From Trichoderma breve (lineage: Eukaryota; Ascomycota; Sordariomycetes; Hypocreales; Hypocreaceae), in NCBI RefSeq assembly GCF_028502605.1, contig NC_079235.1, forward strand, positions 4,588,001-4,652,000: a DNA stretch of 64,000 bases. The letters run 5' to 3'. Both the position numbers and the translations under genes were made by a program. Of the stretch, positions 24,780-35,076 are shown piece after piece (the first letter of the stretch is position 1; each line of letters starts with the position of its first letter). Below the pieces are notes generated by a model, which saw only the letters and a program-made list of their open reading frames with translations, made no database searches and was not told the DNA's origin.

Positions 24780-26639
24780 CTACTCTTCAAACTCTGTGCG
24801 CAAAATATGTAGATGTCTTTGTTTTCGTATCCCGTTTTTATCAGAGACAACGCCAGTGAATACAATGTGCAGCCTCGAGTAATTGTGATGCCATGATGCA
24901 CCAGTCCACACATATCTGCCGCTCGCCGGAATATAACCCGAAACATCCTGACTCTCCTCTTCCAATGCCATAAGCTGACGTCTAGCCAGCGAACTAGCCT
25001 TGACATCCCAGTTACGCGTTAACAATGTCATTTTATCGAAACTGTCTAGAGCTTCTGAGCGGATGGCTTTGTCCCTGCATTTTTGCGACACGAAATTTAG
25101 AACCGGGAGAGTATAGATGTCGAGAGCAGTCTCGATTTGCGAAAAGCGCCTCGATGCACCTCCAAAGGAGCAGGCCATGGAGACAATTTCCCGGAACGTG
25201 GAGTTGAACTGATCATATAGCATCTCCGTCGAGTCGAAACAGCAGCTCATAAGGATGAATACAACCTTTTGGCCCATATGAAATATGTTGAAAAGATAGG
25301 ACCTGATGGGATTTTTCTCTGCCTCTACTCTCAGCAGGATTGCCACTTCCCATTGCTGCAACTGTTGAAGAAAGGTGGTCCGATGGTCCAAAAGCATCTC
25401 AAACTTGTCTGAGTGGTCATCATTCTGTCGCTTCTGTATGGCTTTGACAACAAATATAACAGCCCGTGTGATGAAACTATTCCACATCGCTCCGAATTCT
25501 TCAAAACTGGTATCAATAGTCGGCATATTGCCAGGGATAGGGCGCGATGGTAGCCTAGGCCAGCATGTTGTCTGCAAGGGGAAAAGGGGGGTAGTCAGAC
25601 TGAGAAAAATCTGAAATCGAGGTAAAATCCGCTCAGCTTGGTCCAAACCATCGTCGTTAGAAGGCGCAACGTAATTGTGAAGATCTTGTGCATGATGTTG
25701 CGAATTTATCTCAACAACAAGTTGGTCGTGCTTCTGCTTCAATAGCTCAACGCTGCTCATCAGCAGCTGATCGGCGGCTTTGGTGTTTCCTATTAAAAGC
25801 TCAAAGAGAAATAGCAAAAACATGTTGATCAACACATTCCGGCGAGAAATGGTGTGAAATTCCTTGAGCATCCTTGTGTGAAGCGCTGTGGTGGCTTTGG
25901 CATGGTACGTCATGGCAGTCTGATACATGGTGTCCCCGCGTCCCTCGAGCAGCTTTACCATGGGCTCAGGGTTTGGGGAGCGCAGTGCCAGCATTAAAGC
26001 CCCAATACTTAACACAGACCATCGCACGCACTCGTCTCCCATGGATTCTCTGGGGATCACACGGTTCCAAAACAGGGTACATGGAGTGTATGTAAAGTCT
26101 TGGAGAACCTGCGCCCTGAACATGTCAAAATACGGGACCTCATCCGCTTCCAAGGGGCTCGCTCTCGGCCGAACAAAGAGAGATCTTGTGGCGACTACAT
26201 CAGGTGTCTCCGGCTTGGGAAAAACTGGTTTTCTCTGGGGTGGGATGCCGCTCCGTTGCTTCCCCTCGGTCGAACCATAGTTACAGATTCGATCGGACTT
26301 CTGGCATTGACTGCATGTCGGCTTTACTTCGTTGCATTTTCGGTGCAGCAGTTTACACTTGAGTACCAATGAGTTAGCGAAACTACTTGATTATTTTGTC
26401 AAGCAAAAGATAATAATAATAGATGATACAGCGTTATATAACCGCTAGATATCCAGTCTCAGTACCAGTTGGGGGATAATCCATTGAACCGACACTGGAA
26501 ATTTCACCTAATTGACAGTTCTACAGGGTAAACGTACTGAAATGCAGCCGCCTCGACTCTTAGGTCTCCCGGCACGTGTATGCTTCTTGCCAAAAATATT
26601 ACGCGGTAGCGAGTTGACAAGTGCAGTCGTGGGAATCAT
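24780..26639 (-). CDS. Zn2Cys6 transcription factor, sterol-uptake-regulator-like
   Basis: Exons 26639..26538 and 26357..24780 give 559 residues. The cluster is split by a 180-bp intron: KSRGGCIS joins CKLLHRKC, then CSQCQKSDRIC, giving C-x2-C-x6-C-x6-C-x2-C-x6-C. The short KSRxGC lead-in is typical of Upc2/Ecm22-type fungal regulators. The long C-terminal region (MFRAQVLQDFTYTPCTLFW; SIGALMLALRSP) matches that family's fungal-specific domain. It lies on the same strand and next to the nitrilase, so local control is possible. The intron is longer than the others in the window but has clean borders and a CTAAC branch site. Confidence 0.87.
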
Positions 26640-27210
26640 GATATTGCGCCTGGGACTCAATAGCTCAGCTGTGCTTTTAGACAAATGATACAAGAAGGTA
26701 CCTTCCGCAAGATGCTGGTCGAAACCTTGTGATTTGTAAAGGGCGCTTGAGATTCATTCGCGGAGAACACGGGTGAGCTAAAACGATTGTACGTACATAA
26801 ACGCGCTAGCCAAGCTGGAATAGAACGTCACGTGGAAACAAGTGCTTAAAATAGAGGTTCTTTTGTGGGCCCTGTGCTCCCCGCGGTCACCTCCGTTACG
26901 ACGATATCATCATCCCTCACGTTCTCGAAATCTTTTGGAAACAAAGGCTTTCAGTAACGCATATCTTTGTATTGAATCCACTAAAATGGAGCTATGGGAG
27001 CACAACGGAGACGTAATAATGAATTTTTATGCGTTTGGGAAACAGATACAATCTGGATCTGCCTTTCCACTTGTCGCAAATTTACGAAGTAGACCTCATT
27101 GTACTTTCTCCCCCGGGCGCTAGATCCTCTCAGCATTCCATGTTATTAGTACAGGATGCTGCAGCTTCCCACATGTCTTCCGATGAAGCGAGCTCTGCGT
27201 GGGTGATCCT

Positions 27211-27313
27211 CCGAATGTCACTATAGAGCTTCCGAATGTTACCATAGAGCTTCCGAATATCACTAAAGAGCTTCCGAATGTCACTATAGAGCCTCCGAAT
27301 GCCACTATAGAGG
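27211..27313 (+). repeat. 21-bp minisatellite, 4.9 copies
   Basis: Five consecutive units begin with CCGAATGTCACTATAGAG or a close variant, starting at 27211, 27232, 27253, 27274 and 27295. Because 21 is a multiple of three, both strands show frames with repeated heptapeptides (for example PNVTIEL), but no larger gene contains them. Confidence 0.9.
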
Positions 27314-27906
27314 CTATTCACACGTTTTTGTCTTCATTAGTTTCGGCTATATGGAGATCAGGCATATACTCAGAACCATCGACCATCGGAGTAACGGCTT
27401 GCGATGGCGTTTTCACGATTTTGTAAATGACTGTGTACTTTAAAGGTATCGTATATGAGTACCAGCGGCGGTATGTAATCTGTGCTACATATGTATCATT
27501 GCAAGATGGATGTCAGTATGGGAACTTGGGCTCTTTTGGTGATTTGAAGCGGTGAAACTGTCAAATGGTCCTATTACTTATTTAGGTAGGGATCGGCAGG
27601 CAGGGCCAATCAACAGCTGGATTCCAGTCGCTGCAGCTTATAGTGGATTTAGTAGATGAAACGCTGTAGATATCGGTTGAATGATGTCGGATTTAAGCCC
27701 AAATTACTTGCTGGGATTGGAAGAGTTTACGAGAAGAGTGCGAAAGAGATAGAAGATAAACAAGATATAATACACTAGACTATCCATCTACATGTATTTA
27801 CCTACTGCAAGAAGCACTGTCGTTCCTGCTTTTTCACCTTACCTACATGTAGGTATGTAGGTATCGATCAGATCAATCGTAAGCTATAGCACCGTTTGGG
27901 CGTTAC

Positions 27907-27945
27907 AGCGCAGTGCCGTGCGTTTTAGCACTGCGCTCGCTAAAA
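27907..27945. repeat. Overlapping inverted repeats (hairpin)
   Basis: AGCGCAGTGC at 27907-27916 pairs perfectly with GCACTGCGCT at 27928-27937. TTTTAGC at 27923-27929 pairs with GCTAAAA at 27939-27945. The two hairpins share sequence and are mutually exclusive. Confidence 0.7.
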
Positions 27946-28341
27946 GCCCCTGTAAGAAAAATGCTGCAGTTCACATACATAGTTGAGGTAATTGGCTAGG
28001 ACCGATTTTCTCATCTGCAATGATTACTACAGTAGGTACTTACCTAGGTATTTTCATGTTAACATAACAATTTCAGTTCCATCCGAAAATAGATACTTTG
28101 GGGCAAATGGCCTATCGTTACAGAAGGGTTTGGATCATTTGTCATGTATTCCACTAATGAACTATTTCAGGGCACTCAACGATTTGGCCCCATCTAGCAG
28201 TTGAAAGGCAGGCCGATTTCCCACTATTGTATCGGTCAACAGATTACAAAGACTTCTCTTTTGAGATCTGACCTCACTTGCTATCTGTGGGAGAAGAAAC
28301 TATTCGTCACTCTATCGGTTCGTCATCCTCGATGGCGATGG

Positions 28342-28870
28342 AAAATGAAACCGTTGTTGTTTTACCTCATTATGACTTACCAACCCAGGGTGACGTATAT
28401 CTGGCTGTGCCTTTCATAATGCCCCTCGGGCACCCGGAGTGAGTTTTTCAGTGAAGCGTTGAGTCACCTTCTTGAAGATCTAGGTCTTGGATACTCCATG
28501 TGTGCTAGTGCGACTGGTTTCCCCGAAGGGCATGAATCTTAGCTCGAAGTGAAAATGTATGGAGAGCCTGAGCGCGCTCTGCTCATGGTGTGTCTGGTAC
28601 TCTGATGGTAGATGGTTCCAGAAGAATCCCTTATGAGTGGCTTGAAACACTCATGTTTGCCAAAAGGTTACCCATAGAGACAACAATCGCAGAGAAGCTG
28701 AAGAGTGGTAAAACGGAATTGTATATTGCGTTTGGAACTCTACTGGAGTTTGAGGAGCAGCCACATCAGAAGGCCCAAAGGCCCACCCCTGCAAAGTACT
28801 CTTGCCATCATCCCTGGACGAGAGCAAGGCTTTGGCCAAACATAATGGATGACAAATTCCAAGAACTGTA
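28342..28870 (+). pseudogene. Possible UDP-glycosyltransferase relic
   Basis: Discontinuous frames show glycosyltransferase-like fragments in the right order: YLAVPFIMPLGHPE, FFSEALSHLLEDLGLGY, ATGFPEGHES and, at 28590-28870, an EKLKSGKTELYIAFGTLL segment resembling the start of the nucleotide-sugar-binding half. Stops and frame changes separate them and most of the enzyme is missing. The resemblance is by eye only; it could be chance. Confidence 0.3.
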
Positions 28871-29187
28871 GATGGCGGTGAGATCCATGTGTGTGTTTTT
28901 TCAAGCTTCTACCTCTAGAAAAGAAGACCTTATTACAGTAATTGTGAGAACGTTAACCCTCGAGGTTGCCACCATTTTCTTTCAGCTACTCGTGATTGGC
29001 GAATTATTGAGACTTCCAGCAATGCTCACAGCGTAATTCACCTTTCAAGTGCAATATAGAAAGGGACTTTTCTAGTATTGAATACTAGGTAGTTTACGCA
29101 TAGAATTATATCTATTGACTTCCAGGTACAAAGCTAAGTCTACGTCATAACTCTATTCCTCCTTTGCCATAACATGAAGTAATCAGA

Positions 29188-29391
29188 GGTAGATCTTTTC
29201 CTTCAGTTTCGATGAGGTGCATAATATCCCAGTATCAGACTGTGACACGAAGTAAGCCGAAGGGATGATTTCCTCTGGTTTCGCTGAGATGCATATTAAC
29301 TTAGTATTAGAATATAAGATAAAGTAAGCAGAAGGAAGTAACATCCTCCGAAATTGCCGAGGGGCATACTGTTCCAGCATCAGATATCACG
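29188..29391. repeat. Degenerate ~75-bp tandem repeat, about 2.7 copies
   Basis: Successive blocks start near 29188, 29264 and 29343 with TTCC or TCC, TTTCGNTGAG-like sequence, then a GTATTAGA/GTATCAGA core and AAGTAAGC.GAAGG. On the minus strand the repeat appears in protein form as PSAYFxxxSxT followed by AKPEEI or SKLKEKI. Confidence 0.65.
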
Positions 29392-29678
29392 TATACTGAT
29401 CACTGATTCTATCAATGACTGGTTGATCTATAAGCCGGGCGTGACTATGCATATACTCATCCGTTCCAAATGTAACTTCCGCAGGGTCTGCTGCAGTAAG
29501 ACGGCAAGACGGCAATAGGGGTTTAAGTCCGACAATTGCAGCGATATCTCAAATATAAATTTGTAGCTCAACTATATATTCATCAAACGTATCAATATTC
29601 AGTATTATTAACTATTTACCTGAATCATATAGGTCGAAGTCATACTTCCTATCTTTTCTCGCTATCATATTATTGAAG

Positions 29679-30743
29679 ATGAAACTCAAGTCATTCGCCA
29701 CCTTTGGTACTTTTCTCTGCACGTCGCGTGCAACTCTCGCAAAATCTGCAGTCCTTGACCAAACCTCTCTTGTTTATGAGTTTCCAAACAATACTTGGGT
29801 GGAGAATATTGCTGCTAGAAATAACGGGGAACTTCTCTTGTCTATTGTTGGAACACCGCAACTATTCACAATTGACCCCTCGGCTCCCAGCCCCAGACAG
29901 CCGGTTTTGATTCATGAATTTACGGACTCTCTTGATGTGTTTGGAATTGCAGAATACCAGACCGACAAGTTTGCTGTTCTAACTGGGAACTTCTCCTTTG
30001 AGACTGGAGATTTAGGTCTTGGGTCTTGGGCCGTATGGAGCGTGGACTTGAATGGAGTCAGAATTTCAACAAAAAACGAAGAATCAACGCTATCTTCGAC
30101 TCCAAGGGTTGCAAAAATTGCCGATATACCGCCTGCACAGATTTTAGACGGCCTCTCTGTGCTATCTCAAAAGCAGCAAACACTTCTGATAGGCGACCTA
30201 AGCGCCGGGGTGATATATCGGCTGGATATTGGGTCGGGAGATGTTGCAACTGTATTAAATGACACTTTCACTGCTGCTGTTCCGATCCCACATTTTGCCC
30301 CCTCCGGGGTTGACGGTCTACATGTGCGAAATGGCGAGTTATTCTTCTCAAACGTGGGCCAGCAAAAGCTCTTCAAAGTTCCCATTGATGAAGACGGTAC
30401 GCCCTCTGGACCTGTCACGGTTGTGGCAAGTGCACTCTCGACCCTGGATGGATATGATGACTTCACGTTCGATTGCGCTGGTAATATATTCGTAACAACT
30501 GGAGGCGGAAACTCAATCGAAATGATCTCTGCCGATGGTAGTCAACAAGTCATTATCGCTGGCGATGTCAATTCGACTGCTATTGCAGAGCCAACATCTT
30601 GCGTGTTCGGTCGCGGCTTACATGATAAAAATGTGCTGTATGTTGTCACTGCTGGAGGACTTGGTTTACCAGTCAATGGAGATACTATCATTGGAGGTCA
30701 ACTTGTGGCTGTTAAAACCACTTCAATTGGATCTGCCTGCTAA
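29679..30743 (+). CDS. Secreted SMP-30/gluconolactonase-like six-bladed beta-propeller protein
   Basis: Intronless, 354 residues from ATG 29679 (the upstream TTG is not a likely start). Residues 1-21 form a signal peptide (SFATFGTFLCTSRATLA). The mature part shows the strand pattern of SMP-30/NHL-type propellers: TWVENIAARNNGELLLSI, SGVDGLHVRNGELFFSNVG, DGYDDFTFDCAGNIFVTTG. Potential N-glycosylation sites include NFS and NDT. Relatives are lactonases, calcium-dependent phosphotriesterases and fungal proteins of unknown role; some secreted fungal propellers act in secondary metabolism, but nothing here assigns that role. It is flanked by repeats on the left and a transporter relic on the right. 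Confidence 0.85.
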   Translation: MKLKSFATFGTFLCTSRATLAKSAVLDQTSLVYEFPNNTWVENIAARNNGELLLSIVGTPQLFTIDPSAPSPRQPVLIHEFTDSLDVFGIAEYQTDKFAVLTGNFSFETGDLGLGSWAVWSVDLNGVRISTKNEESTLSSTPRVAKIADIPPAQILDGLSVLSQKQQTLLIGDLSAGVIYRLDIGSGDVATVLNDTFTAAVPIPHFAPSGVDGLHVRNGELFFSNVGQQKLFKVPIDEDGTPSGPVTVVASALSTLDGYDDFTFDCAGNIFVTTGGGNSIEMISADGSQQVIIAGDVNSTAIAEPTSCVFGRGLHDKNVLYVVTAGGLGLPVNGDTIIGGQLVAVKTTSIGSAC

Positions 30744-31086
30744 AAAGATGAAGCGGTTTATTTGGCTTTGGGACCAGCGAGGAAAACATGATATGACATG
30801 TGAAGTTGTTGGTAAACAGCTGTACAGAAAAGGATAGCCTTTTCTAGAGGTAAGAATTGGGGGCTCCAGTTGATTCCTGTTTACATACCTTCCCAGATAA
30901 ATGCCCCTAGCATAATAAAACCACCGTTCCGGCTTTGCATTACAATCCGTGTCTTTAGACAAAAAGCATCTCGCGTCAGATTTGTATCATGCATTCATCT
31001 ACGTACACCATTAGATTTCTGATGGCAAACACTCCGTATACTAGAAATAACATTGTAACTTGATGTGTTATTAGTAGGATACCAGT

Positions 31087-31591
31087 TCACCACACTGATA
31101 TGACAGTAATGTCATTACCGAGTTTTTCTGGAGCCAATGTAGCCTGCTTTGCCTGCGCGACAGTCTCAAATGAGCTCCATTCCCACATGAGGATTTTTTT
31201 TATCGTACATATCATCAATCTCAGCGTATGTACGGCCCTTGATCTCTGGCATGAGGAAGAAACTCTAAGCAATTACGCAAGCCATACATCCAGCAAAGAC
31301 GAGATACGTCTTAGCTCCAAGGCCAACCGCACTGGCGTCAGTCAGCTGTGGCACAGTGAAAGTGGTGATGACCGTAGTTGTCTGAGCGCGAGTGACGGTG
31401 TATGCCATGGTATGGATGCGGAGCTTCGGCGTGGCAATCTCGGGTGGCAAGAGCACGGAGACGGATAAGAACGATGTAGACCGGAAAAAATTGAAGATAA
31501 AGTTCAGGGCGGCGATTGCTCGTAACGCATGATCATTCTTAGGGAAGAATGTTAATATTCCAGCCGCAATATCGATAACGAAAAGCATCAC
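31087..31591 (-). pseudogene. Truncated MFS sugar-transporter relic
   Basis: The minus strand keeps only the C-terminal quarter of a hexose-transporter-like MFS protein: LPPEIATPKLRIHTMAYTVT (the usual E-x-x-x-x-x-L-R segment), LGAKTYLVFAGCMACVIA (last helix) and FFLMPEIKGRTYAEIDDMYD, the diagnostic PExKGRT tail. An in-frame TAG at 31267..31265 interrupts the last helix. The preceding nine or more helices are absent; the frame ends near 31591 beside the next gene. The 340 bp to its left hold no gene. Confidence 0.8.
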
Positions 31592-31636
31592 CTATACAAA
31601 AGAGTAAAATTAACTAATAGTCTATCCTTCTACTTG

Positions 31637-34233
31637 TTACATTACATTCCATAAATCCCCAAAGCTGAATATTGAAGTCTCGTCAAATAGTGAGCCCATA
31701 AAATCTCCAAGAAACCCAGTCTCATGTTCTGAAGCATTCACAAGTAATGTGCTATTGTTGGTATTGTGGAAAGGTCTTGCTGCTGTTTGACTAGGAGCAG
31801 CCTCACTAGTGACGTGGTTCATGTTATTATAATTGCTTTCCAGAGTTGGGTTGGCTGTCTGGTCAGCAGCAGATATCATTGGTTGGTATGTGGGACAGAT
31901 TTGTTGCAAGGCCTTAAGGAAGATCCCTCGGTAAAGGGAAGCGACAGTATATATTTTTTGAAGTTCTTCCATGATGAGCATGCACATCTCAAGTTTATGA
32001 AGCGTAAGACGTTTTGTTAGGGAATCGGCGGACTTATAACAATGCATGTGCGTTTGCATTGCTGCGGCCAAGAGTGAGGGTCTATGATATGTCAGATATT
32101 CTATTCGAGTCAACTGCAGATAGTCAAGAAAGGAATGGGTGACAAAGGAAAAATATTCACATATACTCACGTCATAGGCCCGGCAAATATAAGAAGACCA
32201 TCTTCCGCGAGGGCATTGAAGATATCGTTGGTTTCGGATGCAGCATTGCTAGCTTTCAATCTCATCTTACGTTGCCAATCTTCTTGTTCAGCAGCATCAA
32301 GACCGGCTGGAGATTTCGATCCATAAGGCCGATACAAGCAGATCAGAAGTGCTCTGCTCCCATGTTGCTTAGCAATAATGATCCTGAAATATCCAGGTAT
32401 TTGGACTTACTGGTAATGCAAATGAACATGGAATGAATGGAATCGTGCAAGATTGGTCAGACCCGAGTCGTACTGCCCAGGTAAAGTGCACTTAAGAATC
32501 TCTGATTCGACAGACTCAAACTGTTGGACGGTTGGTTTTGGTCTTTGAGGTTGATAATTCATGGCAATGACAGCACCCAGCTGCTTGCTCAGTTCAACTA
32601 ATGTCACCCAGTACGAGGCCAGCCTAGGCAAATCATTTGGAAGGAAGCCGGCGGATGTACTTTCAGGGATCCCTAGGACGTCAATTAGTAGGTCGGCGGC
32701 TATTGGCGTAGGCACGTCACAATCGACGAGATTAATCCGTAGTGGCCTTCCAAAACTCATCCCAAGCCAGCAGTCTCGATAGAATGAGCTCCACCAAAGC
32801 CTACGCCACAAACACCGTTGTCGATCCGTAACGACACAATTAAACTTCGAAGAATCTGGATTACGATGCAATCCCAGCATCTGACAAAGATTGATTGCGG
32901 TTCCTGTCCAGTACCATGGCTGCAAGTATTCATCGCGTTGAGAAATCCAGAATCCCATTAGTAGAGATGACTGGATAAGGACAATTTTATCCGTTTCCTC
33001 GCTTATGGTATACATGCACTAGTATGATGTAGCAAATTAGCATGTGTGTTCAAAGAATGAAGCAATCTCGATCTTTCAAGCTAAGCAGGGTCCGTGGTTC
33101 ACTCACTTTGGCGCGAGAATACATTGAAGCCTTCATTTCCTTTCGAGATTTATATCCCTCCTGCTGATATACTTCGGGAGAGACAAACTGTGACTTGATT
33201 AGCACTGCATGATATCATAATCACTGGAGCACAAGAGGGCATTTACATTGACTGCAGCTGAAAAAATACTCCAGAGTAGCAGGATATTGTATTCGTGAAG
33301 TCTCCCATGGTGCTGATATTCCAAGATATGATCAACCTCAATCACTGGCATAATAGGGTGAACATGGTGAAGGTAGGCCCGAAGAAGACTTTCACAACTT
33401 TTTGTTTTGGGAAGCGTAAGTACTCCCTTCGCCTCAAGATAGCTTCGGTCCGCGGTAGAGAGAGGTGGCCGGGCACGTGATGGGATAAGAAAGTGTGTTG
33501 ACAATGGCTTCTCTGGCGAACAAATATCCAAGGTGTATGCGGGTCCGGTCTGGCTCCCTATGTAATAGATCAGCTTGGTCATTTTTGGCCATGAAGTCGA
33601 ATGCTCTCACCACTGTAAAAAGGTACTTGACCATTTCCTCGAGATTGCCCAAATGCTGCCGTCACAATCTCAACCCCGTTTTGCTCTTCATTCGCAATGT
33701 CACCTTCATCTTCGTTGCGAACAGTGGTAGCTCTGGCTTCCTGGGATTGTTCCAGCGACGGCGTGTCAACATCAACCTCATTGCACACTCCACCTTCTCC
33801 AGAGTCGCCGACAGGAGCTGAAGAAACCTTTCGCGTAATTAGATCTGCTTCACCCAGATCAATTTGGAAAGGAGGGGGAACTTACACTAAGATTCGATTC
33901 GTGATCAGAAGAAGGATGGTTTATGGCATCAGAACCCCGCATAGAACCTGTATCACAGCGGCGATTGGCTTGTAGGTACGCTCTCTTAGTTCTATAATTG
34001 TAATGATTAGAAAACCTATGTAGTGTCAATTTCCAATTACCGGTTCATGCTCACTTTCTTGGCTGCTTTGGGACCACAATGCACTCGGCCCGGTCTTGTG
34101 TACAGCCAATGCAAGGCTTGCCCGTAACGGCCAAGCTGCATCGAACCTTGCGTTGTCGGCAAGCCTGACAGGCAACTGCGCAGCGGTAACTACGGGTTGG
34201 GGCCGTGAGATCGGGAGCTGATCTGGCCGACAT
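31637..34233 (-). CDS. Zn2Cys6 transcription factor, Ctf1/AmdR-like
   Basis: First true ATG at 34233 (MSARSAPD). The cluster reads CQACRQRKVRC then CIGCTQDRAEC. Later exons carry the fungal regulatory domain typical of cutinase-factor/AmdR regulators: SCESLLRAYLHHVHPIMPV, GTAINLCQMLGLHRNPDSS and LWWSSFYRDCWLGMSFGRPL. The C-terminal exon ends at 31637 with an acidic aromatic tail (FLGDFMGSLFDETSIFSFGD) that could be an activation domain. About five introns are required and their borders were not all resolved. Known relatives control cutinase and lipid-ester use or omega-amino-acid use. The CoA-transferase gene 835 bp away is divergent and could be a target. Confidence 0.82.
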
Positions 34234-35076
34234 ACCGCCCAAGGATTTGATGCTGTTGCGAAGTCAAACCTCGGAGGACTTCGAATTATGGGTGAGTGAG
34301 GAAGGTTATGAACAACCAGATGAGTGGAGAATATGAAAGACTTTTCACCCGATTGGACAAATCTTCAGTATCACATGATTGCCTCGCGGAAGATACGGAG
34401 CTGAATGCGATACGAAGGCAGTCAACGTCTGTTAGAATAACACTATGGCCCATGATTGATCTCTTCTCTCTCTAATTACCAGTCTCCTGCATGAGGTGCC
34501 CATTCAACCATCCGTCAGCTTCTGCCGTAGAATCTGTAACAATGGCTAGAGCTCCTTGGCGAAAAGGAACAAACTCTAATAAAGCCAGCGTCTTATACTA
34601 ATGCTAACGATTCAATACGTTTAAGAAGATGATAAATAAAAGATTGGTGATGTAAAAAGAAAAGTGGAAATCAGCGACGAGTAAGGAGGCCAGTAAGTTC
34701 CACTTACACTATCCAATCCCTCCACAAAAAAAAAACGCCTTGGTCTTCCGCGGACCGAGGTCCTGTTCCACTACTACGGAGTAGGCGCAGTTACATTCGG
34801 TCGGGCCGCTTAATTGTTTACTATTGAACATCCCCGAGATACTGTGTTATTTCATATTCACCAGCAAACCAGATTTCACTCTCAATACATTGGAGTGGAC
34901 ATTGGCTGGGAGAGGGCAAATGTCCTCGGAGATTCCACTATGGGAGAGTTGGCAGATCAGGATTAGGATGAAACTTGTACATCTGAATATAAATACGTAG
35001 CACAGAACGATTCTATTTACCCCCTCATGCTCAATTTGACCTTCAACTTTCTCTCCCAAATCAAATCTTTTACAGA
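34234..35076. promoter_or_regulatory. Divergent promoter region, TATA box at 34988-34995
   Basis: No gene. TATAAATA at 34988-34995 lies 82 nt before the CoA-transferase ATG. An imperfect inverted repeat with CGG/CCG ends (CTTGGTC and GACCGAG) lies near 34739-34760 in the shared region. Confidence 0.5.

Larger units (their letters stand above)
26640..29678. other. Gene-poor AT-rich tract with repeats and a possible relic
   Basis: Three kilobases without a confident gene. It contains a 21-bp minisatellite, a strong hairpin, a glycosyltransferase-like relic and a degenerate ~75-bp tandem repeat, listed separately. The composition is in keeping with decayed or repeat-mutated DNA. Confidence 0.6.

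Noticed and set aside
27211..27313. CRISPR-like array
   Set aside because: Units are contiguous with no spacers, and the genome is eukaryotic.
27199..27426. 75-codon frame over the minisatellite as a repeat protein
   Set aside because: The open frame follows from the 21-bp unit length; both strands are equally open and no signal peptide or extension exists.
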